In this document: piece by piece, positions 9,934 to 17,515 of the stretch
Layout of the letters: every line of letters starts with the position of its first letter
How positions within the stretch are numbered: position 1 is the stretch's first letter
Assembly: GCF_037996645.1 (NCBI RefSeq)
Contig: NZ_JBBMXV010000004.1
Span: 62,001 to 126,000 of the forward strand
DNA: 64,000 nucleotides
Reading direction: 5' to 3'
Origin: Halalkalicoccus tibetensis
GTDB taxonomy: Archaea > Halobacteriota > Halobacteria > Halobacteriales > Halalkalicoccaceae
Program-made: the position numbers and the translations under genes
The notes under the pieces: generated by a model
What the model was told of the DNA's origin: nothing
Seen by the model: the letters and a program-made list of their open reading frames with translations, nothing else
Database searches by the model: none

Positions 9934-9950
9934 AATAACCGGTGGTTATT
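9934..9950. promoter_or_regulatory. Inverted repeat overlapping the HTH-CBS promoter
   Basis: AATAACC-GGT-GGTTATT is a perfect seven-base inverted repeat with a three-base spacer. It overlaps a TATA-like TTTATAAT (about 9929-9936) and ends eight bases before the ATG of the HTH-CBS regulator at 9958. The placement would block initiation, so an autoregulatory operator is the simplest reading. Confidence 0.5.
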
Positions 9951-9957
9951 GGCGCGC

Positions 9958-10497
9958 ATGAACCTCCCGACGCCACAGGACCTGCGCGAACGCCGGATCG
10001 ACCTCGATCTGACCCAGAGCGCGCTCGCCGAGCAGGCGGGCGTCTCCCAGCCGCTGATCGCCCGGATCGAGGGCGGGGACGTCGACCCGCGGCTCTCGAC
10101 GCTCCGGCGGATCGTCGAGGCGCTCGACGAGGCCGAGGGCGGCATCGTGCGCGCGGGCGACCTCATGAACACGGAGGTGATCCACGTCGAGCCCGACGAC
10201 GCCATTCGCGACGCGGTCGCGAGGATGGACGAGGAGGCCTACTCGCAGCTCCCGGTCCTACAGAACGGTGTTCCCGTCGGCTCGATCAGCCAGGGTGACC
10301 TCGTCCACCTCGACGCGGAGGCTCGCGACGAGCCCGTCGTCGAGCACATGGCCGAGAGCTTTCCCACGGTGTCCCGGGAGGCGAGCCTCGACGAGATCGG
10401 AAACCTGCTCGACCACTACAAAGCGGTGATGGTGACCGAGGCCGGCGAGACCGTCGGGATCATCACCGAGGCCGACATCGCCGCGCGGCTCTCCTAG
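9958..10497 (+). CDS. HTH (XRE-type) regulator with a CBS-domain pair
   Basis: Protein of 179 residues. Residues 3-60 form a Cro/C1-type helix-turn-helix (LRERRIDLDLTQSALAEQAGVSQPLIARIEGG). Two CBS domains follow (MNTEVIHVEPDDAIRDAVARM, then MAESFPTVSREASLDEI, ending VGIITEADIAARLS). CBS pairs usually bind adenosyl nucleotides, so this is likely a DNA-binding sensor of energy or methyl-donor state. The ATG at 9958 is chosen because a TATA-like element lies about 25 bases upstream; the TTG at 9949 would fall inside the inverted repeat. Confidence 0.88.
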   Translation: MNLPTPQDLRERRIDLDLTQSALAEQAGVSQPLIARIEGGDVDPRLSTLRRIVEALDEAEGGIVRAGDLMNTEVIHVEPDDAIRDAVARMDEEAYSQLPVLQNGVPVGSISQGDLVHLDAEARDEPVVEHMAESFPTVSREASLDEIGNLLDHYKAVMVTEAGETVGIITEADIAARLS

Positions 10498-11642
10498 AGG
10501 TAGTCTTCCTCGACCAGCCGGTCGACCGCTTCCTCGATGCGCTCCTCGCTGTTGGCATAGGAGATCCGCGCGTAGCCCGGCGTGCCGAACGCGCTTCCCG
10601 GGACGGTGGCAACGTGGGCGTCCTGGATCGCGCCCTCGCACCACGCCTGATCGTCCTCCTCTACAGGTACCATCATGTAGAAGGCCCCCTCGGGCGCGCG
10701 GACCTCGACGTCCTGCTCCGCAAGCAGATCGACCAGGAGGTCCCGGCGCGATTCGAACGCCTCGACCATCTCCTCGACCGACTCCTCGGTGTTCTCGAGG
10801 GCCTCGATCCCCGCGTGCTGGACGAAGTTCGTCGCACACGAGACCGAATGGGAGTGGAGCTTTCCGGCCTCGTCGATCAGCTCCTCGGGCGCCGCGATGT
10901 AGCCAAGCCGCCACCCGGTCATCGAGTACGCCTTGGAGAAGCCGTTGATCGTGACGGTTCGCTCGGCCATGCCCTCCAAGGTCGCGAGCGGCGTCGGCTC
11001 CTCGCCATAGGTGATGCGCTCGTAGATCTCGTCGGAGATCACCGTGATATCGCGCTCGACCGCGAGATCCCGGACGCCCTCGAGCGCTTCGTCGCTGTAG
11101 ACCGCCCCCGACGGGTTGCTCGGGGAGTTCACCACGAGCAGTTCGGTGTCGTCGCTGACGGTCTCGGCGAGTTCGTCGAGCGCGGGTTCGAGGCGGAACT
11201 CGTGGGCCGAGAGGTCCACCCGCGAAAGCTCCCCGCCCGCGAGCTTCGCCATTGCCTCGTAGGAGACCCACGCGGGGTCGAGCAGGACGACCTCGTCGCC
11301 CTCGTCGACCAGCGTCTGAAACGTCTCGTAGAGCGCCTGTTTGGCGCCCGGCGTGACGATGAGGTTCTCGGGGCCGTACTCCAGCCCGTCGGCCTGTAGT
11401 TTCTCGGAGATCGCCTCGCGGAGCTCGCTAATCCCGTTCGAGGAGGTGTAGCCGGTGTCGCCGGCGTCCATCGACTCCTTGCCGGCGTCGACGACGTTCT
11501 CGGGGGTCGGGAAGTCGGGCTCGCCCACCGAGAGGTCGACCACGTCCGCACCCTCGTTCTCGAGTTCGGTCGCCAGTTGGCTGATCGCAAGCGTTGCGCT
11601 CGGTTCGACTCGGCTGACTCTGTCGGTAAACTCCATGCTCAT
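10494..11642 (-). CDS. aspC: Class I/II pyridoxal-phosphate aminotransferase (aspartate type)
   Basis: Protein of 382 residues of fold type I. It shows VGEPDFPTPENV near the start, NSPSNPSGAVYS in the middle, the aspartate in ISDEIYERITYG, the Schiff-base lysine in NGFSKAYSMTGWRLGY near residue 230, and an arginine near the end (GYARISYANS) for the alpha-carboxylate. Aspartate aminotransferase is the likely activity; related specificities cannot be excluded. The start overlaps the stop of ribH (ATGA), making a two-gene operon. It is convergent with the HTH-CBS gene. Confidence 0.9.
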   Translation of the reverse strand: MSMEFTDRVSRVEPSATLAISQLATELENEGADVVDLSVGEPDFPTPENVVDAGKESMDAGDTGYTSSNGISELREAISEKLQADGLEYGPENLIVTPGAKQALYETFQTLVDEGDEVVLLDPAWVSYEAMAKLAGGELSRVDLSAHEFRLEPALDELAETVSDDTELLVVNSPSNPSGAVYSDEALEGVRDLAVERDITVISDEIYERITYGEEPTPLATLEGMAERTVTINGFSKAYSMTGWRLGYIAAPEELIDEAGKLHSHSVSCATNFVQHAGIEALENTEESVEEMVEAFESRRDLLVDLLAEQDVEVRAPEGAFYMMVPVEEDDQAWCEGAIQDAHVATVPGSAFGTPGYARISYANSEERIEEAVDRLVEEDYL

Positions 11643-12040
11643 AGTTCCTCCACCAGATCGATGGCGGCGTGAACCGCCTCCGCACCCTTCTCGACGCGTT
11701 CGCGCGCCTCCGCGCCGGACATCCCCGGCCCGCTGACGCCGAAGGTCACGGGGGTATCGCGCTCGAGGCTCACCTCGGTGAGCCCGTCGGCCGCCGATCC
11801 CGCGATCACGCGGTCGTGGTCGGTGTCGCCGGTGACGATCGCGCCGACCACCGCCACCGCATCGATCCTCTCGCGGCGCGCCAGGCGGTCGGCCGCCAAC
11901 GGGCTGTCGTACGCGCCCGGCACACGGAGGGTCTCCGCGACCTCCGCGCCGCGCTCGTCGGCCGCCTCGCGGGCCGCCTCCGCCATTCCATCGGTGACCG
12001 ACCGGTTGAACCGCGCGACGACGAGCCCGAGCGTGACCAT
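11639..12040 (-). CDS. ribH: 6,7-dimethyl-8-ribityllumazine synthase
   Basis: Penultimate riboflavin enzyme, 133 residues, the short archaeal length. It joins the ribitylaminouracil and dihydroxybutanone phosphate precursors. Visible family elements are VARFN near the start, VPGAYDSPLAADRL, and AVVGAIVTGDTDHD with the GDTxHD loop. It leads the ribH-aspC operon with a 4-bp overlap. Gas vesicle genes begin 31 bp upstream on the same strand. Confidence 0.93.
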   Translation of the reverse strand: MVTLGLVVARFNRSVTDGMAEAAREAADERGAEVAETLRVPGAYDSPLAADRLARRERIDAVAVVGAIVTGDTDHDRVIAGSAADGLTEVSLERDTPVTFGVSGPGMSGAEARERVEKGAEAVHAAIDLVEEL

Positions 12041-12071
12041 ACCGGGGGGTGTGAGGGCGCGATAAAAGGCC

Positions 12072-12344
12072 TTACCGTTCGTCGCCGGGCGTCGTCGGGC
12101 GCGGACGGCGCCCGAACTCCGAGCGCCGGTAGCGCTCCTGGTTGCGGATCTCCTCGTCCCACTCGGTGAAGATGCCGTACTCGACCATCGTCGTCATCCC
12201 CGCGATCGCCGCCCGGAGGTTGATGCCGACCAGCGGGATGTCCGCGACCGTCACGACGACGTCCGCCTGGACCAGCGCCCCCTCGGTCAACAGCACGTCG
12301 AGCACGTCGACGACCGCGTGACCCTCGGTGCGCGTCGGCTCCAT
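12072..12344 (-). CDS. gvpM: Gas vesicle protein GvpM
   Basis: GvpA-family minor protein, 90 residues, last gene of the leftward gvp operon. The GvpA-like core reads VVDVLDVLLTEGALVQADVVVTVADIPLVGINLRAAIAG. The tail EWDEEIRNQERYRRSEF is typical of GvpM. ATG 12344 is used; it overlaps the gvpL stop (TGATG), while the preceding GTG would add one residue. GvpM belongs to the F-M accessory set needed for vesicle nucleation. Confidence 0.88.
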   Translation of the reverse strand: MEPTRTEGHAVVDVLDVLLTEGALVQADVVVTVADIPLVGINLRAAIAGMTTMVEYGIFTEWDEEIRNQERYRRSEFGRRPRPTTPGDER

Positions 12345-13189
12345 CACTCCTCACCCCCGATCGACGGGGCATGCGAGTACGGCGGCCACGGCCCCGTGTA
12401 GTTGACGTCGAACCCCTCCCGCTCGAGGAACCCCTCGAGGACGTCGCCGATCGGCCCCTCGCTCTCCCCGGGCGCGAGCACCGAGAGCTGGACGACCGTC
12501 TCGAGGCCGTCGTCGACCCCGTTCGTCCCGCTGGCGTCCAGAAGCGTCGACCCGCCGTCCCCGGCCGTCTCGACCGCCGCGGCGTGTTCCGCGACCCGAT
12601 CGTAGAGTTCGCCCGCGAGCTCGTCGCGGCGCGCCTGGAGGCGCTCCGCGAGGCGCTGGTCGTACTGCTTCTCGATCAGGTAGCCGGTGCCCTCGCTCGA
12701 ACCCTCGATGCGCTCCTCGAGCTCCGCGAGCTCCTCGTCGCCCTCGGCGATCCCCTCGCGAACCGCCGCCTCGTCCCATCTGAGCTCGATCCGGTACTCC
12801 CAGCGGCCCGAGAGCTCGTCGAGGGCCTCGTCGAGCTGCGCGCCGTTCTCGTCGATCCAGCCCTCGACGCGCCCGTCGTCGCCCTTGATGACGGTGTCGA
12901 ATCGGAAGGGGACGGGGGTGTCGAACGCCTCGCCCGCGGCGTCGACGACGCGCTGATGGGCGAGTAGCCACCGCTTGACCTGCGTGAGGTCGTCCGAATC
13001 GAACATCGCGTCGACGGGCTGGACGACCGCGCCGATCCCCTCGTGCTCGACGATCCGGACCTCGCCGCCCTCGATTCCCTCGACGTCGATCGAGGCGTCA
13101 CCGTCGGCCCGGACCGCACAGTAGAGGTACCGACCCTCGTCGAACTCCGTGGCGCGCTGGTTCTGGTTTCGACTCTCGTTCCCGCTCAT
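12344..13189 (-). CDS. gvpL: Gas vesicle protein GvpL
   Basis: Protein of 281 residues of the GvpL/GvpF family, starting at ATG 13189 within the gvpK stop. It begins the conserved part with GRYLYCAVRADGD and ends with FDVNYTGPWPPYSHAP, the YTGPWPPY signature shared with GvpF. GvpL is thought to act as a hub that binds the other accessory proteins during nucleation. A longer upstream open frame on this strand is gvpK sequence read in another frame and is not coding. Confidence 0.92.
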   Translation of the reverse strand: MSGNESRNQNQRATEFDEGRYLYCAVRADGDASIDVEGIEGGEVRIVEHEGIGAVVQPVDAMFDSDDLTQVKRWLLAHQRVVDAAGEAFDTPVPFRFDTVIKGDDGRVEGWIDENGAQLDEALDELSGRWEYRIELRWDEAAVREGIAEGDEELAELEERIEGSSEGTGYLIEKQYDQRLAERLQARRDELAGELYDRVAEHAAAVETAGDGGSTLLDASGTNGVDDGLETVVQLSVLAPGESEGPIGDVLEGFLEREGFDVNYTGPWPPYSHAPSIGGEE

Positions 13190-13518
13190 TCTTCGAGCTC
13201 CTCGTAGTGGTCGTCGTAGACCCGTTCGATCCCGTCCGAGAGGAGGTCGTTGAGCTCGCCGCGCAGCTCGCCGACGTCGCTCTCGATCCCCTCTCGCTCC
13301 TTGATGCCCTCGATCTCCTCCTCGATCGCCTGGAGCTGCGTCCCGAGGCGTTCGATCTCCTCGGGGTCGAGAGCACCCGACTCCATCCGTCGGATCGCCT
13401 CCTTCTCCATGGCCTCGACGAGCAGCTCGACGACGGTGATCACGAGCGCCAGCAGCCCCGAGGCCGCGTCCGCCTCGCTTCCCTCGTCGCTCTCGCCGCC
13501 GAGGTCGATCTGTCTCAT
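13186..13518 (-). CDS. gvpK: Gas vesicle protein GvpK
   Basis: Protein of 110 residues matching GvpK: LLALVITVVELLVEAMEKEAIRRMESGALDPEEIERLG, then a coiled-coil-like acidic carboxy half. It is essential for vesicle formation in haloarchaea and bacteria. It overlaps gvpJ and gvpL by 4 bp at each end, which suggests translational coupling. Confidence 0.92.
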   Translation of the reverse strand: MRQIDLGGESDEGSEADAASGLLALVITVVELLVEAMEKEAIRRMESGALDPEEIERLGTQLQAIEEEIEGIKEREGIESDVGELRGELNDLLSDGIERVYDDHYEELEE

Positions 13519-13988
13519 GAATCGCCCTCACTTTCGTCGTCCGCGTCGGTCACCTCCTCGCCGCCCCCGTCACCCTCGTCCTCGCTCCCGCCCTCGCCGT
13601 CGTCGGTGGCGATCGGGACCTCGGGGTTCGGGCGCTCGCTCGGGGGGTCGCTGCTGGAGCTCTCGCTCCCGCCTTCATCGTCGTCCGCGTTCGAGCCCCC
13701 CTCGCTCGCGCTGATCCCAAGGTTGACTTCCTCGCCCTCCTCGACCTCGAGGGGTTCGCGGCCCGAGGCCTGTTCGACCCGGCGCATGTCCGTGCCGCTC
13801 GGGAACGCCAGTCCGTACTCGGCGGCGGTCTCGAAGGAGGCGATCGCCGCCCGGATCTCGACCCCCAGGAGCTCGGTCTCGCCGACGGTGACCGCGATGT
13901 CGGCGTTGATCACGATTCCCTTATCGAGCACGAGCTCGAGGACGTCCGCGAGGTCGCTTTTCTGTCGTGTTGGTTTTGCGCTGCTCAT
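13515..13988 (-). CDS. gvpJ: Gas vesicle protein GvpJ with long acidic tail
   Basis: GvpA paralogue of 157 residues. The GvpA/J core is residues 8-75 (LADVLELVLDKGIVINADIAVTVGETELLGVEIRAAIASFETA). A tail of about 70 residues, mostly Ser, Gly, Asp and Glu, makes it noticeably longer than the roughly 110-120 residues usual for GvpJ. Minor wall or nucleation protein. It sits seven bases after the unassigned gvpI-position gene and overlaps gvpK. Confidence 0.9.
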   Translation of the reverse strand: MSSAKPTRQKSDLADVLELVLDKGIVINADIAVTVGETELLGVEIRAAIASFETAAEYGLAFPSGTDMRRVEQASGREPLEVEEGEEVNLGISASEGGSNADDDEGGSESSSSDPPSERPNPEVPIATDDGEGGSEDEGDGGGEEVTDADDESEGDS

Positions 13989-13995
13989 GGTTAGG

Positions 13996-14796
13996 TCACT
14001 CCGTGTTCGCGTCGTCGAACCGTCGGCCGTAGATCCGCCGCGGGTTGTCCGCCCGCGAGTACTTGACCTGCGAGGGCACCGTCGAGCGCCGCGTCGAGGC
14101 CGAGTTCGCGAGCGGGCCGCTCGGCATCGTCGAGACCGCCGTCGGGTTCAACGAGTCCTGTCCGCTCAGCTTCTCCTGGTTGTACTTATAGAGCAGACGG
14201 AGCTTGTCGTGGGTCTCCAGCAGTGCGGTCCGGAACCCCCCAACCGCCTTCGAGATCAGGTTCTCGATGTGTTGCTGGCGGTTCTCGGGGTCGAACTGCA
14301 TGTGGGCGCCGTCGCCCATCCCCAGCTCCGTATCGAGCAGGCCGCCGTCGTCCTCGTTCGCGCCGTCGACGTCGTCGTCGGTGACGTCGTCGATCTCCTC
14401 CTCGAGCTCCTCCTGTTCCTCGCGCAGGTCCCCGATGTCCGCGGCCTCCCACAGCTCCCGGAACCGGATCGCGTCCTTGAGGTCGGTGAGATCGATCGCG
14501 TCGCCGTCCTCGTCATCGGCGATCGCCTCGGGGATCTCCTCGACGTCGACGGCGTCGGGCAGCTCGTCGAGCTCGATCACGTCGGGCACCTCCTCGAGGT
14601 CGAGGGTCTCGAGGACGTCCTCGGCCTCGTCGAGGACGTCCCAGATCTCCTCGGCGGTCTCGATGACGTCCTCGTCGTCGCTCCCCTCGACGATGTGGCG
14701 CTTCAGCTCCTCGATCCCGTCGGCGATCTCCGGGAGCAGCTCCTCGAGCTCGTCGAGGATCGACTCCTGGAGCGTCTCCGATTCGGTCTCGCTCAC
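13996..14796 (-). CDS. Acidic protein in the gvpI position, family unassigned
   Basis: Protein of 266 residues between gvpH and gvpJ, the place of gvpI in halobacterial clusters. Classical GvpI is short and basic. This protein is long and acidic, with three imperfect units (LEEVPDVIE, LDELPDAVD, VEEIPEAIA, around residues 66-95), then FRELWEAADIGDLREEQEELEEE. A later helix, VGGFRTALLETHDKLRLLYKYNQEK, precedes a basic Ser/Arg-rich end (RADNPRRIYGRRF). The carboxy end could be a GvpI remnant fused to an unrelated haloarchaeal domain; I cannot confirm that. It overlaps gvpH by 4 bp. Confidence 0.7.
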   Translation of the reverse strand: MSETESETLQESILDELEELLPEIADGIEELKRHIVEGSDDEDVIETAEEIWDVLDEAEDVLETLDLEEVPDVIELDELPDAVDVEEIPEAIADDEDGDAIDLTDLKDAIRFRELWEAADIGDLREEQEELEEEIDDVTDDDVDGANEDDGGLLDTELGMGDGAHMQFDPENRQQHIENLISKAVGGFRTALLETHDKLRLLYKYNQEKLSGQDSLNPTAVSTMPSGPLANSASTRRSTVPSQVKYSRADNPRRIYGRRFDDANTE

Positions 14797-15317
14797 GATC
14801 CTGCCCCCTCGGGTTCGGTCCGCAGGCGGACCTCGAGGACGCCGTTCCTGAACGTCGAGTCGGCCACGTCGATCCCGGCGTCGCCGAGCGGGATCCGCTC
14901 GATCACCTCGCTCCCGAGCCCGATGACGAGGTCGCCCCGCTCGCGGTCGATCCCGGCGGTGACGTCCTCGGCGGTCGCCTGCGGGAGGTCCGCGAGCACG
15001 ACCACGGCGTCCTCCTCCTCGCGGATGTCGACGAGGTGGTCGTCGTCGGCGGGTGCGGGCGTCGACGCCGAGCCCGACGACCCCGATCCGCTCGCCTCGC
15101 TTTCCTCGTCGACCCCGAGGCGCTCCCAGAGGCTGTCGGGGTCCGGTCCGGTGCCGACGCTGAACCCGTAGTCGGTGCGCGTGTGGTTGCCCGAGACCGT
15201 CCCGCTGCCCGTTCCACTCCCCTCGCCGTCTCGTTCCGCGTCCTGTAGCGTCTCGACGACGTGTCTGAGGACGTCGAGCAGCGACGAGGCTTCGCGATGG
15301 TTGTCGTCGGTCGTCAT
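14793..15317 (-). CDS. gvpH: Gas vesicle protein GvpH (Hsp20-like)
   Basis: Protein of 174 residues. The amino half is Gly/Ser/Thr-rich and low complexity. The carboxy half is a small-heat-shock-like domain (HLVDIREEEDAVVVLADLPQ, then FRNGVLEVRLR, the alpha-crystallin FxNGVLEV pattern). GvpH in Haloferax and Halobacterium is dispensable and thought to chaperone other Gvp proteins. It overlaps gvpG upstream and the unassigned gene downstream. Confidence 0.9.
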   Translation of the reverse strand: MTTDDNHREASSLLDVLRHVVETLQDAERDGEGSGTGSGTVSGNHTRTDYGFSVGTGPDPDSLWERLGVDEESEASGSGSSGSASTPAPADDDHLVDIREEEDAVVVLADLPQATAEDVTAGIDRERGDLVIGLGSEVIERIPLGDAGIDVADSTFRNGVLEVRLRTEPEGAGS

Positions 15318-15568
15318 TGTTGGATCTGGATGTTCTTGTTGTTGAGCTGTTCGTGTGCCTGTTCGGCCGTCTCGAGCTCCGCCTCGAGCTCCGCCTTCCG
15401 CTCAGTGTACTCCGCCTCGGTAAGCTCCCCGAGCTCGTAGAGCAGCTGGTTCTCCTTCAGGTCGTTCTGGATCTCCTCGATGTCGTACAGCTCCTTGACC
15501 GCCATCGTGTGGATCGCGTCGAGGATGGAGGTGAACGGTCGGATGAGGATGTCATCGAGGATGAACAT
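15314..15568 (-). CDS. gvpG: Gas vesicle protein GvpG
   Basis: Protein of 84 residues with the GvpG pattern: MFILDDILIRPF at the start, then AVKELYDIEEIQNDLKEN and a coiled coil (LGELTEAEYTERKAELEAELETAEQAHEQL). Essential accessory protein. The gene follows gvpF by 6 bp and overlaps gvpH by 4 bp. Confidence 0.92.
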   Translation of the reverse strand: MFILDDILIRPFTSILDAIHTMAVKELYDIEEIQNDLKENQLLYELGELTEAEYTERKAELEAELETAEQAHEQLNNKNIQIQQ

Positions 15569-15574
15569 GATTGG

Positions 15575-16204
15575 TTATCGTTCGGCGGTGATCTCGATGT
15601 CGACGAAGTTGTAGGGTGCCCACGGCCCGGTGTACTGTACGAGCAGCTCGTCGTGGTCATCCTCGAACTCGCCGACGGCCCCGTCGAACGCCTCCCGGTC
15701 GTCGCGCTCGACGAGGTACGATCGGTTGATCACGAGTCGATCACTGAACAGTTCGTTCTCCACCACGTTAACACTTATCCGGTCGAACCGCTCCTTGACC
15801 TCCGCGAGGAGCTCCTCGCGATCGACCTCGGCGTCCTCCTCGGTGAGGACCTTCAGGCCGAGCTCGACCATCCCGTCGATCTCCCGTAGCGTCCGTCTGA
15901 ACACCGGCCTGGCGTTCCTGAGGACGTTCTTCAGGGTGCGCTCGTTCTTGAACCCCATGCCGAACCCCATCGGGACGATCGTCCGGCCGCCGTCGTACTG
16001 GAGGATCGTCTGGAGCACCTCGTCGTGCCGGCGGACGTTCTCGTCGGTCCGCTCGGGTTCGACCGTGTCGATGTCCGAGACGACGGCCGAAAGCGATTGG
16101 TAGTCGACCGTGTAGGCGCGCTCGCCCCCGTCGACGCCGTCGATCTCGACATCGAGGTCCTCGTTCTCGATCACGCCGTACACGTAGAGTGAGTCGTCGG
16201 TCAT
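15575..16204 (-). CDS. gvpF: Gas vesicle protein GvpF
   Basis: Protein of 209 residues, first gene of the leftward operon, starting at ATG 16204. Family features are [11 protein letters not shown], the central [19 protein letters not shown], and the end [20 protein letters not shown] with the same YTGPW-PYNF element as GvpL. GvpF is a minor structural/assembly protein that contacts GvpA. An upstream extension to 16360 would run into the divergent gvpA promoter and is rejected. Confidence 0.93.
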   Translation of the reverse strand: MTDDSLYVYGVIENEDLDVEIDGVDGGERAYTVDYQSLSAVVSDIDTVEPERTDENVRRHDEVLQTILQYDGGRTIVPMGFGMGFKNERTLKNVLRNARPVFRRTLREIDGMVELGLKVLTEEDAEVDREELLAEVKERFDRISVNVVENELFSDRLVINRSYLVERDDREAFDGAVGEFEDDHDELLVQYTGPWAPYNFVDIEITAER

Positions 16205-16332
16205 GGTGGCTCGGTACCGAACTCTACTCGCACGCACCCGCATATGTGTCACGGTCAGCCAACGCGGCACTTGCGCTCGAAGGGGAAACCCTAAGATGGT
16301 GGGGAGTGCCATTGGAGATAGAGGGGAAGACC
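16205..16332. promoter_or_regulatory. Divergent gvpF-gvpA promoter region
   Basis: A gap of 128 bp separates the divergent starts of gvpF (16204) and gvpA (16333), the usual arrangement of halobacterial clusters. I see no strong canonical TATA box on either side: an AT-leaning ACGCACCCGCATATGTG lies at about 16231-16247 and CCCTAAGAT at about 16289-16297. The activator GvpE and repressor GvpD, which act here in other species, are not encoded nearby. Confidence 0.5.
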
Positions 16333-16596
16333 ATGAGTCAAGCAAGACCAAGCACGTCAAGTCTGGCGGAAGTACTCGACCGGATCCTCGACAAAGGCGC
16401 TGTCATCGACATCTGGGTCCGCGTCTCGCTCGTCGGGATCGAGATCCTGACCGTCGAGGCCCGTGTCGTCATCGCGTCCGTCGACACGTTCCTCCACTAC
16501 GCGAGGGAGATATCGAAGATCGAGCAAGCCGAGGAGGAAGGGGACTTAGACGACCTCGAGGACATCGAGATCGAGGCGTCCGCCGAATCCGCGTAA
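16333..16596 (+). CDS. gvpA: Major gas vesicle protein GvpA
   Basis: Main wall protein, 87 residues. The core is near-canonical: [58 protein letters not shown]. It forms the amphipathic rib lattice of the vesicle. The carboxy tail is more acidic than usual ([21 protein letters not shown]). The ATG at 16333 follows GAGGGGAAG, a possible ribosome binding site. gvpO follows 9 bp downstream. Confidence 0.97.
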   Translation: MSQARPSTSSLAEVLDRILDKGAVIDIWVRVSLVGIEILTVEARVVIASVDTFLHYAREISKIEQAEEEGDLDDLEDIEIEASAESA

Positions 16597-16605
16597 GCGG
16601 GCCCC

Positions 16606-17058
16606 ATGTCCGCTGCGGGATCAGACGACGGGCAGTGTCGGGCGCTGACGTCCGACGGTGAGCGGTGTACCCGGCCGGAACAGGACGACGGGTTCTGTTA
16701 TCAACACGGGCCCGACGACGAGACGATCGACGATCAAGAGACAGGATCCACTATGTCAAGCGAAACCGACGTCAGCGAGACCGAGATCGGTGCCGTGCGC
16801 ACGAAGATCAACGAGGTCGCCGAGGACCTCATCGGACGGCCGCTCATAAGCGTCGTCTCCGTCGACCGCGACCGCAAGAAGGACGACGACGAGGAGCCGG
16901 GCTGGGTCGCGGCCGTCGAGATCCTCGAACGCAAGAGCGTCCCCGACACCCAGGACATCCTCGGACGCTACGAGATCACGCTCGATGCGGACCAGACGAT
17001 CACCGGCTACCGTCGAACCCACCGGTACCGCCGCGACGACATGGATCAGGACGTCTGA
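16606..17058 (+). CDS. gvpO: Gas vesicle protein GvpO with N-terminal Cys/His knuckle
   Basis: Protein of 150 residues. The carboxy part (about 65-145) is GvpO: ISVVSVDRDRKK, then GWVAAVEILERKSVPDTQDILGRYEITLDADQTITGYRRTHRY. The first 35 residues form a separate module, CRALTSDGERCTRPEQDDGFCYQHG, with a C-x8-C-x8-C-x2-H pattern that probably binds a metal. An internal ATG (codon 50) would give the classical GvpO alone. Both starts read well; the longer is annotated because the knuckle is clearly protein-like. Confidence 0.87.
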   Translation: MSAAGSDDGQCRALTSDGERCTRPEQDDGFCYQHGPDDETIDDQETGSTMSSETDVSETEIGAVRTKINEVAEDLIGRPLISVVSVDRDRKKDDDEEPGWVAAVEILERKSVPDTQDILGRYEITLDADQTITGYRRTHRYRRDDMDQDV

Positions 17059-17109
17059 TCCGTCGTCACGGCAACGGGAGTTATAGACGTACGCGTTCTA
17101 CCCATACTC

Positions 17110-17448
17110 ATGAGTGACGACGAGATCGTCCTGCCATGGATCGACGAACCGATGAACGTAGAGGAAGCCGTCGAGGCGCTCGGGCAGGCCTCAGTCGACG
17201 ACGGCGAGCACCTCGAGGAGCTGGAAGCACGTATCGAACGCCTCGAACGCCTCGTCGACAGCCTTCAGGACGGTTCAGGGGTCGAATGCCCCGAGTGCGG
17301 GAGCGAGGAGGAGGTCTACAAGGCCGGCGTCGGCGCCGCGAAGCTCGCGAACGACGGCGGGCTGACCGACGGCAGCGCCGACGCGCTCAACCGTGAGTCC
17401 CACGTCTGTCTCGACTGCCAGGAGTCGTTTACACCCTCGTTCAAGTGA
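17110..17448 (+). CDS. Coiled-coil zinc-ribbon protein downstream of gvpO
   Basis: Protein of 112 residues, not recognised. Residues 1-30 are acidic with a possible amphipathic helix (MNVEEAVEALGQA). Residues 35-55 form a short coiled coil (LEELEARIERLERLVDSL). The rest has two CxxC pairs (CPEC and CLDC) flanking about 40 residues, a likely zinc ribbon. It is 51 bp after gvpO on the same strand. A role in vesicle assembly or regulation is a guess from position. Confidence 0.75.
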   Translation: MSDDEIVLPWIDEPMNVEEAVEALGQASVDDGEHLEELEARIERLERLVDSLQDGSGVECPECGSEEEVYKAGVGAAKLANDGGLTDGSADALNRESHVCLDCQESFTPSFK

Positions 17449-17515
17449 ACGAATCGGAGACCTAGAGCAAACCGTCATGAACCTACTTATGTGTGTGGAC
17501 TGACTCACTCAAACG

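Noticed and set aside
15575-16360. Longer gvpF starting at 16360
   Set aside because: The extra 52 codons overlap the gvpA start and promoter region and do not look like GvpF.
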